From the NCBI GenBank assembly GCA_964643885.1, contig CAZXUI010000024.1:1-52942 (forward strand): a stretch of 52,942 bases of DNA. Direction: 5' to 3'. Position numbers and translations under genes: made by a program. Position 1 is the stretch's first letter. Each line of letters begins with the position of its first letter. Origin of the DNA: CAADGL01 sp964643885 (GTDB lineage: Bacteria > Planctomycetota > Phycisphaerae > UBA1845 > Fen-1342). Below the pieces are notes generated by a model, which had not been told where the DNA came from, ran no database searches, and saw only the letters and a list, made by a program, of their open reading frames with translations. Shown piece after piece: positions 17,383-25,110 of this stretch.

Positions 17383-17405
17383 AATCCCTCAATCCCTCAA
17401 TCCCT
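17383..17405. repeat. AATCCCTC octamer repeat at the end of the transporter gene
   Basis: Three units of AATCCCT(C) at 17383, 17391 and 17399. The stop codon of the SLC13 transporter (17404-17406) overlaps the last unit. A longer array of the same octamer lies at 21929-21976. Confidence 0.85.
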
Positions 17406-18870
17406 ACTCCACCACATACACCCACCCCACCACCCACACCAGCCCCAGCGCATCCACGCAGACCCCCGACAGCAGCATCACCCGCAGCGGCACCGCCCCC
17501 GTGCCGTACACGATCGCGTTCGGCGGCGTCGAGATCGGCAGCGCGAACCCCAGGCTCGCCACCAGCGCCACCAGCCACACCATCGCTGCCGCGTCCGCCC
17601 CCACAGCCGGCGCCACCGACGCCGCGATCGGCACGATCAGCGCCGCCGTCGCCGTGTTACTGATGATGTCCGACAAAAGGATCGTCACGCCCCCCAGCGC
17701 CAGCATCAGCATCAGCGGGCTCAGCCCCAGCCCCGCCACCTGCTCCGCCAGCGCCCGCGCCGCACCCGTCTCCTCCAGCGCCCGCCCCAGACAAAGCCCG
17801 CCCGCGATCAGAAACAGCGTGTTCCAGTCCAGCCCCTGAAAGTCCCGCTGGCTCAGCACCGTCCGCCCCCGCCGCCCCACCCGAACCGTGAACAGCAGCA
17901 CTCCCACCGTCACCGGCACCAGCGACTCCGGCAGATAGCGCCGCACCCACACGGCCGTCGGATCGTCCGCCGCCGACAGCCCCGCGATGATCCCCGTCAC
18001 CACCCACACGCTCACCGTCACTCCCAGCGCCGCCAGCGCCCAGCGCAATCCCGTCCGCCGTCCCTCCTCCTCCGCATTCTCCTCCGCTCCCGTCCGCTCA
18101 TCCGCCCTCGCCAGCGCCTCGCCCAGCCGCTCCAGGTACACCGCCCGCGTCGCCGCCCCGTCCCCGCGCGGCCGGGCCCGCAGCACCAGCCGCGCCACCG
18201 ACAGCACCCCCACCGCGATCAGCGTCACGCCCAGCCACACCGGCACTCCCACCCGCAGCCAGCTCACGAAGTTGATCGGGTCCCCAAGCCGCTGCATCGC
18301 CCCATACCCGATCAGGTTCGGCGCCGTCCCCACCGGCGTCGCCATCCCCCCGAACGTCGCCCCGTACGACAGCGCCAGCAGCGGCAGACACGGCCAGCGG
18401 CAGTCGCGCGAAACCCGCAGCACGGCCGGCAGCAGCATCGCCGTCGTGGCCGTGTTGTTCTGAAGCGTCGAAATCACCCCCGCCAGGATCATTACCAGCA
18501 GCGACAGCATCACCCCGTCGCTGCGGCGATAGCGCTCCAGCCACACCGCCCGCTCGAGGAACCCGAACGCCCCGTGCTTGTCGAGCGCCCGCGCCAGCAT
18601 GAACGCCCCCAGGAACAGAAAGATGATCGGGCTCGCCCAGCTCGACAGCGCCTCACGCCAGGTGAAGATGCCCGTCGCCGTCGCCGCAACCGGAACCAGC
18701 ATCGCCGTGACCCCCAGCGGCGCCACCTCGCTGATCCACAGCACCAGCACGCCCGCCACGATCGCGGCCGCACTGCGAACCTGCGTATCCGGATGCCACG
18801 GCACCATCAGACACAGCCCGAACGCCGCCCCCGCCAGCGCCAACACACCCAGCCGGTAGATATTCGACAT
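17404..18870 (-). CDS. SLC13/DASS family anion:sodium symporter
   Basis: A 488-residue transporter of the divalent anion:Na+ symporter family (dicarboxylates, sulfate or phosphate). The paired hairpin signatures are present: LQNNTATTAMLLPAVL in the first half, SNTATAALIVPIAASVAP in the second, followed by ISTPPNAIVYGTGAVP. The inverted-repeat architecture is visible, with about eleven hydrophobic segments and a hydrophilic loop in the middle (about 225-265). GGAGG precedes the ATG. Sequence does not settle the substrate. The upstream region carries 47-bp hairpin repeats, and the stop lies in an octamer repeat. Confidence 0.92.
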   Translation of the reverse strand: MSNIYRLGVLALAGAAFGLCLMVPWHPDTQVRSAAAIVAGVLVLWISEVAPLGVTAMLVPVAATATGIFTWREALSSWASPIIFLFLGAFMLARALDKHGAFGFLERAVWLERYRRSDGVMLSLLVMILAGVISTLQNNTATTAMLLPAVLRVSRDCRWPCLPLLALSYGATFGGMATPVGTAPNLIGYGAMQRLGDPINFVSWLRVGVPVWLGVTLIAVGVLSVARLVLRARPRGDGAATRAVYLERLGEALARADERTGAEENAEEEGRRTGLRWALAALGVTVSVWVVTGIIAGLSAADDPTAVWVRRYLPESLVPVTVGVLLFTVRVGRRGRTVLSQRDFQGLDWNTLFLIAGGLCLGRALEETGAARALAEQVAGLGLSPLMLMLALGGVTILLSDIISNTATAALIVPIAASVAPAVGADAAAMVWLVALVASLGFALPISTPPNAIVYGTGAVPLRVMLLSGVCVDALGLVWVVGWVYVVE

Positions 18871-19338
18871 GCCGACCTCCGTGCGGCCGGTTTCTACCGG
18901 TTACCCCCGGCCCCCGCAAACGGAAAGTGCGGCACCGGCTAACCGCCGGCGCGCAGCGGAGCCCCCTCGGAAAGTGTGGCACCGGCTAATAGCCGGTGCG
19001 CAGCGGAGCCCCCTCGGAAAGTGCGGCACCGGCTAATAGCCGGTGCATTCCTGGGTGCACTGCCACCGGCCGGGTGCCATGATCAAGCGCACCCCGCCCG
19101 TACTCCGCACCGAAGGTGCATGGCAGGACAGCCCAGCGCAAGCGAGCGCAGCGAGCGCCGGCCTTGTTCCCGGCCGTGAACCGCCCGCGGGCGTCGTGGT
19201 TTCCGTTCGTGTTCGAATCGTGGGCCATGCTACAGAGATTGTACCTTCACGCGGCGGGTGGATCGCGGACCCGAACGCGTCAGGGATTACGCAACCGTTC
19301 TGTCCGTCAAGGGGCGCTCGCCCCCGCGTGCTCACAAG
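18871..19338. other. intergenic region between transporter and restriction nuclease genes
   Basis: It carries three 47-bp repeat units (18921-19053 or so). The rest (about 19055-19338) has frames on both strands but no family signature or codon pattern that would support a gene. I looked for a tRNA at the island border and found none. Confidence 0.55.
18921..19053. repeat. 47-bp direct repeat with internal hairpin, three units
   Basis: Units start at 18921, 18968 and 19015 (CGGAAAGTG...). Each contains CACCGGCTAATAGCCGGTG, a 9-bp perfect inverted repeat around one base (first unit diverged to AACCGCCGGCG), followed by CGCAGCGGAGCCCCCT. The third unit loses the tail and changes to CATTCCTGGGTG. 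Confidence 0.88.
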
Positions 19339-20334
19339 TTAGGCCGGTATGCGACGAAAGCGGTTTGCTTTGCGGATGAACCGCGGGTCCGGCCACTGAT
19401 GGCGGTCAGCCGGAAGATGGATCTTCCCGAGCGGCGTCTTGAAGTCCGCCAAGCCGCCGTCAAGCTGGAGCGTTTGAAGCTCAGCTTCCTTCTCGGCGTT
19501 GAAATGCATTACGAAGCGCTCGTCCAGGTAGATCAGCCCACGATCAAAAGCCCGATGGTACGTGGGAGAGAGCGCGATTCCGTTCACGATATGGTCAGAG
19601 CTTCCAGGGGCCGCAACGGGCAAGATATGGGCAGCTTCTACAAGCCGGAGTTGAAGCCGCGTGACGGCGCAGCGGTTGCCATACCCGTTCAGCACTTGTT
19701 CGCAGAAGTTCGATGCGCGCGACAACCGGCTTACCGTTTCGACGATCCGTCGCCGGTCTGCGGTGAGTTGCTCAATCTCCCGTGCGGGAATCGGCTCGCG
19801 GGCCGAAGCTCGCGAAAGCAGCGAAAGGGTCTGTATCTGTCGCCCGAGCCGATGAAGCTCGACAGCGTTCCGCGTGTACGGCATGAATTGATCGGGCCGG
19901 AACGCAACGGCGATTTCGGCATTGTCCTTTCGATGAAATGCGAAGCCGTCCTGCAACGCCTGCCGCAGCGCGGCCATGTCGATTTGCACCGACGGTGAAC
20001 CAGTCGTGAAGGTCTGGTGCCGCCCAAGGTCGAAGCCCGCGAACACGTTTAGATTCGGCTCGTATCCGAGTAGCACCGAAGGTCCCGACGGGTTTAGCGC
20101 GAGCGGCGAGGATACGGATGTCATCTGAATCCTGTACTCGTCAGGAAGCGATGGGCGTCCCCCGAAAGTGAGCGTCCAGGCATATACCCACAGTTCCAAC
20201 GGCCCGAGCGGTCCAGCTATTGCGAATTTGCGGGGATGCTCCCGCTGGTTCGTCAGCAGCACGCCGGTTTCGCCCGATTGCTCGATTGCATCGAGAATCG
20301 CGTTGACGAGTTGCAGGGGTGATACTGCGGGCAT
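19339..20334 (-). CDS. HNH-type restriction endonuclease
   Basis: A 331-residue protein with a C-terminal HNH nuclease domain of the restriction-enzyme type: CEQVLNGYGNRCAVTRLQLR, then EAAHILPVAAPGSSDH and NGIALSPTYHRAFDRGLIYL. These supply the H-N-H residues (AAHILP, NGIALSP, HRAFD). The N-terminal ~200 residues are probably a DNA-recognition or companion domain without an identifiable fold. The gene begins 9 bp after the methylase stop on the same strand, so the two form a type II restriction-modification operon, with this protein as the cleaving partner. Base composition is lower in GC than the flanking genes. Recognition sequence unknown. Confidence 0.85.
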   Translation of the reverse strand: MPAVSPLQLVNAILDAIEQSGETGVLLTNQREHPRKFAIAGPLGPLELWVYAWTLTFGGRPSLPDEYRIQMTSVSSPLALNPSGPSVLLGYEPNLNVFAGFDLGRHQTFTTGSPSVQIDMAALRQALQDGFAFHRKDNAEIAVAFRPDQFMPYTRNAVELHRLGRQIQTLSLLSRASAREPIPAREIEQLTADRRRIVETVSRLSRASNFCEQVLNGYGNRCAVTRLQLRLVEAAHILPVAAPGSSDHIVNGIALSPTYHRAFDRGLIYLDERFVMHFNAEKEAELQTLQLDGGLADFKTPLGKIHLPADRHQWPDPRFIRKANRFRRIPA

Positions 20335-20343
20335 GGGCGTCCC

Positions 20344-21420
20344 CTACGCCGTGTCGCGGGCCTTCGCCCGTTTCTTCGCTGTCCCCGCGATATTCCGCTT
20401 CCGACCGCCGTCGGTCGGTAATGAGCCGTTCGATTCGGTGCCCCACATCGCCGCCGGGTGCGACAGCTTGTACTCGGTCTGCCGGGAAGCGGGGTTCGGG
20501 AACAGCGTCGCCGCGTCCTTCTTTGCCGGTCGCTGAAACCGACCGAGAGCACCTTGCAGGTAGTCTTCGACCAGTTCGACGCAGAGCCACTTCCGGTTCA
20601 GCCGCTCCGCCACTTCGCCCGTAACACAGCTGCCCGCGAACGGGTCTACCACGAAGTCGCCGGGGTCGGTCAACATGCGGATGAAGTATTCGGGCAGCTC
20701 CGCCGGGAAGCGGGCCGGGTGCGGCTTCATGCCGTGCTCTTTGCAGTACCGCAGATAGAACGAGTTACTCTCGGTGTGTGCCAAGGCGATGATGTTCGGC
20801 GGAATCGCTGCCCCGTTGTCGATGGAGAACTTCTCGCTAATGTCATGCCCGCTCGGGCGGAGCTTTGCCCGGTAGCCGTTCTTCAGAAGGTCCCGCATCG
20901 AATCGCTGTACGGCACGAGCACGCGACGATTCGACGCCTTCGGCCACGGCGTGGGCGAGAGCCACCAAACGCAATTCACGGCGTCCTTTACGCGAATGCG
21001 GCGAACCGTCACCCACTCGGCCGGCGTCGGCAGCTTGGCGGGATTCCACCAGAAGAACTCCTGTGCCAAGTGAAAGCCGCACTTCCGACAGAGCATGATA
21101 ACGAGCTCGTAGTGATACAAGCTCCGCGTCGGTTGCCCCGAAATCCATGCGCCGCCGATGTCGATTACGAGTGAGCCGGTCGGCTTGAGCACGCGACGAA
21201 AGAGCTCGCCGAACGGTTGAAACCACTCGACGTACTTATCCGCATCGACATTTCCGTAGTCTTTCTTGCGCACCAGTCCGAAGGGCGGACTCGTCACGAT
21301 CAAGTCAGCCGACGCCGGTTCCATCGCTTCGAGCACGCGCAGCGAATCGCCGAGCTGGATTTGACCGTGCTTCGTTCGGTGAAAGAGCGTTGGCGGATTA
21401 CGGGTTTGTTCGCGTGCCAC
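20344..21420 (-). CDS. site-specific DNA methyltransferase (beta class, likely N4-cytosine)
   Basis: A 358-residue DNA amino-methyltransferase. The catalytic motif IV TSPPFGL comes first (in ADLIVTSPPFGL) and the S-adenosylmethionine site DPFAGSCVTGEVAERLNRKW lies near the C-terminus. This order defines the beta class. TSPPF points to N4-cytosine methylation, although N6-adenine cannot be ruled out. A GTG at 21420 is chosen because AAGGATGGA lies 9 nt upstream; a TTG at 21441 is an alternative. It protects host DNA against the HNH nuclease encoded just downstream. Its lower GC suggests acquisition by transfer. Confidence 0.9.
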   Translation of the reverse strand: MAREQTRNPPTLFHRTKHGQIQLGDSLRVLEAMEPASADLIVTSPPFGLVRKKDYGNVDADKYVEWFQPFGELFRRVLKPTGSLVIDIGGAWISGQPTRSLYHYELVIMLCRKCGFHLAQEFFWWNPAKLPTPAEWVTVRRIRVKDAVNCVWWLSPTPWPKASNRRVLVPYSDSMRDLLKNGYRAKLRPSGHDISEKFSIDNGAAIPPNIIALAHTESNSFYLRYCKEHGMKPHPARFPAELPEYFIRMLTDPGDFVVDPFAGSCVTGEVAERLNRKWLCVELVEDYLQGALGRFQRPAKKDAATLFPNPASRQTEYKLSHPAAMWGTESNGSLPTDGGRKRNIAGTAKKRAKARDTA

Positions 21421-21538
21421 GTCGGTTCGTCCATCCTTCAAGACCGCGCTGACGAGCGGATTGTAAACCGGTATCCCAGCGAGGCGAAGGGCTCGAAGTC
21501 AGGAAAGCGGCGCGGCCGCGCCGTGCGCTGTTCCGCCC

Positions 21539-21820
21539 CTACGCCGCAACCGGCGTCCACGGGGCCGACAGCTTCAAGCCCGCAATCGCCACAGGCAGCG
21601 GCATGCCGCCGATTTCCTTCGGGTCCGGCGGGTCGGCCGTGTCCAGCCGGTCCAGGGCGGCCCGGACGCGTTCGTAGTAGAACGCCCGGGCGTCGCGGTC
21701 CGGCTCGCCGTCTTTGGTCTCGGCCGGCGGTTCGTCGCCCGCGTCCAGCCACGCCCAGCCGGCCGGCGTCAGGGCGTACGAAACCCGCCCGTCGCGCGCC
21801 CCGCCGCGAGAACCGCGCAC
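21539..21820 (-). pseudogene. probable C-terminal fragment of a winged-helix DNA-binding protein
   Basis: A 93-codon frame from a GTG. Its first third, GRVSYALTPAGWAWLDAGDE, resembles the last strand and helix of a winged-helix domain (YxLTPxGxxWL). The rest is an acidic helix and a hydrophobic tail, MPLPVAIAGLKLSAPWTP. No upstream frame supplies the missing helix-turn-helix, so it is likely a 5'-truncated remnant at the edge of the restriction-modification island. It could also be a small intact gene of unknown function. Confidence 0.45.
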
Positions 21821-21928
21821 TCACCGCGCGCCCTGTCTCCCAAACCCCGCACCCGCTCAAAGTTTTATTCACAGGCCCCCGCTCCCGCCTACAGTTTTTT
21901 TGCACAGGCCCCCGCCCGCGCTTCCCTT

Positions 21929-21976
21929 AATCCCTCAATCCCTCAATCCCTGAACCCCTCAATCCCTCAATCCCTC
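21929..21976. repeat. AATCCCTC octamer array overlapping the purC stop
   Basis: Six 8-bp units from 21929 to 21976, four exact (AATCCCTC) and two diverged (AATCCCTG, AACCCCTC). The purC stop codon (21967-21969) lies inside units five and six. The same octamer ends the SLC13 transporter gene at 17383-17405. Confidence 0.92.
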
Positions 21977-22974
21977 CCCCTGTCACCCGTCACCCTTGCG
22001 TACCCCTCCTCATACCGCCGCCGCGTCTGCTCCACGATCTGCGCCGGCAGCGGCGGCGCCGGCGGCCGCTTGTCCCAGTCCAGCGTCTCCAGGTAGTCCC
22101 GCAGGAACTGCTTGTCATAGCTCGGCGGGCTGATCCCCGTGCGATACTCGTCCGCCGGCCAGAAGCGCGACGAATCCGGCGTCAGCACCTCGTCGACCAG
22201 CAGCAGCTCCCCGCCGCACAACCCGAACTCGAACTTCGTATCCGCCAGAATGATCCCCCGCTGCTCCGCATGAAGCGCCGCCTGGCGGTAGATCTCCAGC
22301 GACCGCCCGCGCACGACTCGCATCAGCTCACCGCACATTTCACTCATCTCGCCCGCACCCGCCGCACCCCAGTTGGCCGCCCCACCCCACGCCCGCACCG
22401 CCTCCGCGTGCGCGGGCTTCGCGCCCGCCCACTCCGCCACCACCGCGCATGCCCGCTCGAACGAGATCGGCTCGTCATGCCCGCTGGCCGCCTTGGTGCT
22501 CGGCGTGAAGATCGGCTCCGCAAGCCGCTCCGCCTGCGCCAGCCCGCCCGGCAACGCCACGCCGCTCACCCGGCCCGTCTCGCGATACTCCTTCCACCCC
22601 CCTCCGGCCAGGTAGCCGCGCACGACGCACTCGACCGGAATCACCGCCGCCTTGCGCACCACCATCGCCCGCCCCGCCAGCTCCGCCCGCCACGACTCGT
22701 ACTCCGCCGGCACGCGCTGCTGGTCGACCACATACACCAGGTGATTCGGCCGGCACGCCGGCAGCGTCCGCAGCCAGAACTCCGACAGCCGCGTCAGCAG
22801 CACACCCTTGCCCGGTACCGGATCGCGCATCACTACGTCGAAGGCCGAGATGCGGTCGCTCGCGACGATCATCAGGTGCTCGCCCAGGTCATAAATGTCG
22901 CGCACCTTGCCGCGCGCGGTCAGCCCCGGAAGGTTCGTCTCGAAAACCGCGCCGCCGCTGCCGCCGCTGCTCAT
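21967..22974 (-). CDS. purC: phosphoribosylaminoimidazole-succinocarboxamide synthase
   Basis: SAICAR synthetase of purine biosynthesis joins aspartate to CAIR using ATP. The 335-residue sequence shows the family's ATP-site start GKVRDIYDLGEHLMIVASDR (about 17-36) with ISAFDVVM, then VECVVRGYLAGGGWKEY, FTPSTKA, LADTKFEFG and the late LVDEVLTPDSSRFWP. These are the standard blocks of the longer PurC type. Its ATG overlaps the stop of the upstream hypothetical gene (ATGA). The last residues, VTGDRGRD, are encoded by repeat sequence, so its 3' end has been remodelled by GTGACAGG-type and octamer repeats. No other pur gene is adjacent. Confidence 0.95.
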   Translation of the reverse strand: MSSGGSGGAVFETNLPGLTARGKVRDIYDLGEHLMIVASDRISAFDVVMRDPVPGKGVLLTRLSEFWLRTLPACRPNHLVYVVDQQRVPAEYESWRAELAGRAMVVRKAAVIPVECVVRGYLAGGGWKEYRETGRVSGVALPGGLAQAERLAEPIFTPSTKAASGHDEPISFERACAVVAEWAGAKPAHAEAVRAWGGAANWGAAGAGEMSEMCGELMRVVRGRSLEIYRQAALHAEQRGIILADTKFEFGLCGGELLLVDEVLTPDSSRFWPADEYRTGISPPSYDKQFLRDYLETLDWDKRPPAPPLPAQIVEQTRRRYEEGYARVTGDRGRD

Positions 22975-24023
22975 GGCCGCCGCTCCTGCCGCTCTGCTTC
23001 CGGCTGATCCGCGGGCTGCGAGCTCGCCGGCCGGCTGGCCGCGGCCTGCTCGGCCGCGAGCCGCGCCGCCGCCCGCAGCGTCGGATCATCCGCGTCGGAT
23101 TCCTGGTCGAGCGAGGTGAATCCCGGAATCGCCGCCACCTGCGCCGCGAAGCGCATCAGCTCCGCCCGCTGTGCCATCAGCTCGCGCCGCGCCGGCGACG
23201 CCGCCCGCATCCGCGGATCGAACCGCAGCCGCGCACTGATCAGCGCGGCCGCCAGACGCAGATCGTCGACCATCGCCCGGGCATCCGGCCGCAGCTCCGT
23301 GTATTGCTCGCGGCCGGCCGGCCAATCCGCCAGCCGCCGCCCGGCGTACTGGCGGTCGAGCAGCTCCCGTTCCATCTCCTCGGCAATCCGCCCGAACGCA
23401 TCGGCCTCGTACGGCGAGACGAACCGCACTTCCAGCACGCCCGCCCGATCCGCGCGGCGTGCGACCTGAAGGCGGATGCGGACGGTGAACTCGTCCAGCG
23501 GCATGCCGCGCAGGCGGCGGCAGTCCTGGTCGACCGCGCGCAGCGCGTCCTCGCCGGCCTTGCTGATCAGCCGCTGCAACGCCAGTAGCGCCGCCTGCGA
23601 GTCGCCGTCGTCCACGAGCTCAATCGCCTCGCGCAGAACCTGCCGCCAGTCGTCGAGCGAGTACTCCTCGCCGCCGCCCTCCTGCTCCTGGTGGACGGGC
23701 CTCTGCCCCGTCGAGTCCTGCACGGGCAAGCTCGCGCTCGCCCATGCCACCCCCTTGGGGACGGGGCTGCCAGCAGAATGGGGGACCGGCCTCTGGCCGG
23801 TCACTGGACGACCGGTCTCCGACCGGTCGCGAGTCTGCCGTGTCGACGGCCGCTCGCATCGGCAGGGCCCGCTGGTGCGAGAATCCGTTCTCGCACCCCC
23901 TTCCGCCAAAACCGCGCCCCACCGGCTCCACGTCCGGCTCCGGTAGCATGATTCGCCCGCTGCGTTCACAATGTCGCCCGCCGGAGTCGGCACGACGACC
24001 AGCAGGCAGAAGAGTGGAAGCAT
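22971..24023 (-). CDS. exported hypothetical protein carrying a dispersed repeat in frame
   Basis: A 350-residue protein. The N-terminus MLPLFCLLVVVPTPAGD looks like a short signal peptide. Residues about 27-120 are low-complexity Arg/Ser/Gly/Pro sequence encoded by dispersed repeat DNA (ETGRPVTGQRPVPHS and a second TGQRPVHQ). From about residue 121 a helical domain follows: EYSLDDWRQVLREAIELVDD, then MERELLDRQYAGRRLADWP and RRELMAQRAELMRFAAQVAA. I do not recognise the domain. Its stop overlaps purC (ATGA), which supports real translation. The start could instead lie after the repeat, leaving a shorter cytoplasmic protein. Confidence 0.6.
   Translation of the reverse strand: MLPLFCLLVVVPTPAGDIVNAAGESCYRSRTWSRWGAVLAEGGARTDSRTSGPCRCERPSTRQTRDRSETGRPVTGQRPVPHSAGSPVPKGVAWASASLPVQDSTGQRPVHQEQEGGGEEYSLDDWRQVLREAIELVDDGDSQAALLALQRLISKAGEDALRAVDQDCRRLRGMPLDEFTVRIRLQVARRADRAGVLEVRFVSPYEADAFGRIAEEMERELLDRQYAGRRLADWPAGREQYTELRPDARAMVDDLRLAAALISARLRFDPRMRAASPARRELMAQRAELMRFAAQVAAIPGFTSLDQESDADDPTLRAAARLAAEQAAASRPASSQPADQPEAERQERRP
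23779..23829. repeat. GACCGGTC palindrome repeat inside a coding region
   Basis: A nearly full copy of the dispersed repeat, from TGGGGGACCGGCCTCTGGCC to GACCGGTCG. Its second half, with two intact GACCGGTC palindromes, is preserved. It lies within the 5' part of the minus-strand hypothetical gene and keeps the frame open. Confidence 0.85.
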
Positions 24024-24069
24024 GGCAGACCTTCCGTGAACGCGGACGACGCGGCGCGATTATAAGAGC

Positions 24070-25110
24070 ATGACCCAGGCCAACAACACGACCCCGCCGA
24101 CTCGCGAGATCCCCGTCGGCCTGATCGTCCGCCCCGCGGAGCTGAAAGACTTTGCGGCCGCACTCTCCGCCATCCCGGAGCTCGAGCTCAAAGCCGTCGC
24201 CGGCGTCCCGCAGTCCGCCGCGCCGGAGGGCACAGCCTGGTACGACGACCTGCGCGTCATGCTCTCCAGCGGCCGCGTCGCGGCGGTCCTGCTGGCCACG
24301 GATCCGCGGGCCGGCGCCGAGCTGGCCATCATGGCCGCCGGCTACAAGGTGCACGTCTGGCGCACGCCGCCGGCCGCCCGCACCGTCGCCGAGTGCATCG
24401 ACGTGCTTCGCGGCGTCCGCGAAGCCGGTGTCGTCTATCGCATCGCTTCGAGCTGGGACCACACGAGCGAGGCGATCCGCTCGCTGCTCCGTGAGCGGGG
24501 CGGCCTGCGCCCGATCCTCAGCGAGCTGCTCGTCCGCGCCCCCGGCCCGCCGCTGGACTCGTGGAAGGCCAGCCTGGTCGACGCCGGCGGCGGCGTACTG
24601 GCCACCGACGCCTACGACACTCTCGAGCTACTCGTGGCCCTGCGCGGGCTGCCCGCAAGCGTCTTCGCGACCGTCGGCCGCTGCCGCCCGGTCGGCGGCC
24701 TCGCCCCGCGCGAGACGGAGGATGTCGCCGCGGCCGTGCTGCGCTACGAGGGCGGCGGGCTGGCGATCGTCCGCGCGACGTGGGACATCATTCCCTACGA
24801 GTCGCTCAGTCTGCATCACGCGGCGGAGATGACGCTCCGCGTTGAAGCGACGCAGGCGTCGCTCCAGTCGGCCGACGGCCGTGTGGTCGCAGCACAGGCG
24901 CTGCCGCCGATCGGGCTAAAGGAGGAGCTCCGCCGCTTCGCCGCAACGATCATCGAGCAGAGCCGCCAGCCGCGCGACGCCGGCGCGCTCGAGCGCCACC
25001 TGGCCGTGACCGCCGTGCTCGAAACGGCCTATCTCTCGGCCCGAACGGGCCAGCCCGAAACTCCGCGAAAGCTCTACGAGGTGCAGCGTTGGCCCGAGCC
25101 GCGCCGCTGA
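24070..25110 (+). CDS. Gfo/Idh/MocA-like oxidoreductase lacking standard NAD and catalytic motifs
   Basis: A 346-residue protein with the Gfo/Idh/MocA layout: an N-terminal Rossmann-like half (YDDLRVMLSSGRVAAVLLAT, then AELAIMAAGYKVHVWRTPPA) and a C-terminal alpha/beta domain (DAGGGVLATDAYDTLELLVA). The usual GxGxxG nucleotide loop is missing at VGLIVRPAELKDFAAA, and the EKP catalytic lysine motif is replaced by WRTPP. It may be a non-catalytic or sugar-binding relative. It is followed, with a 22-bp overlap, by the DUF4091 lipoprotein gene, which suggests a shared carbohydrate-related task. Confidence 0.7.
   Translation: MTQANNTTPPTREIPVGLIVRPAELKDFAAALSAIPELELKAVAGVPQSAAPEGTAWYDDLRVMLSSGRVAAVLLATDPRAGAELAIMAAGYKVHVWRTPPAARTVAECIDVLRGVREAGVVYRIASSWDHTSEAIRSLLRERGGLRPILSELLVRAPGPPLDSWKASLVDAGGGVLATDAYDTLELLVALRGLPASVFATVGRCRPVGGLAPRETEDVAAAVLRYEGGGLAIVRATWDIIPYESLSLHHAAEMTLRVEATQASLQSADGRVVAAQALPPIGLKEELRRFAATIIEQSRQPRDAGALERHLAVTAVLETAYLSARTGQPETPRKLYEVQRWPEPRR

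Noticed and set aside
19055..19338. tRNA or attachment site at the border of the restriction island
   Set aside because: I could not fold a cloverleaf, and no direct repeat flanks the island on both sides.
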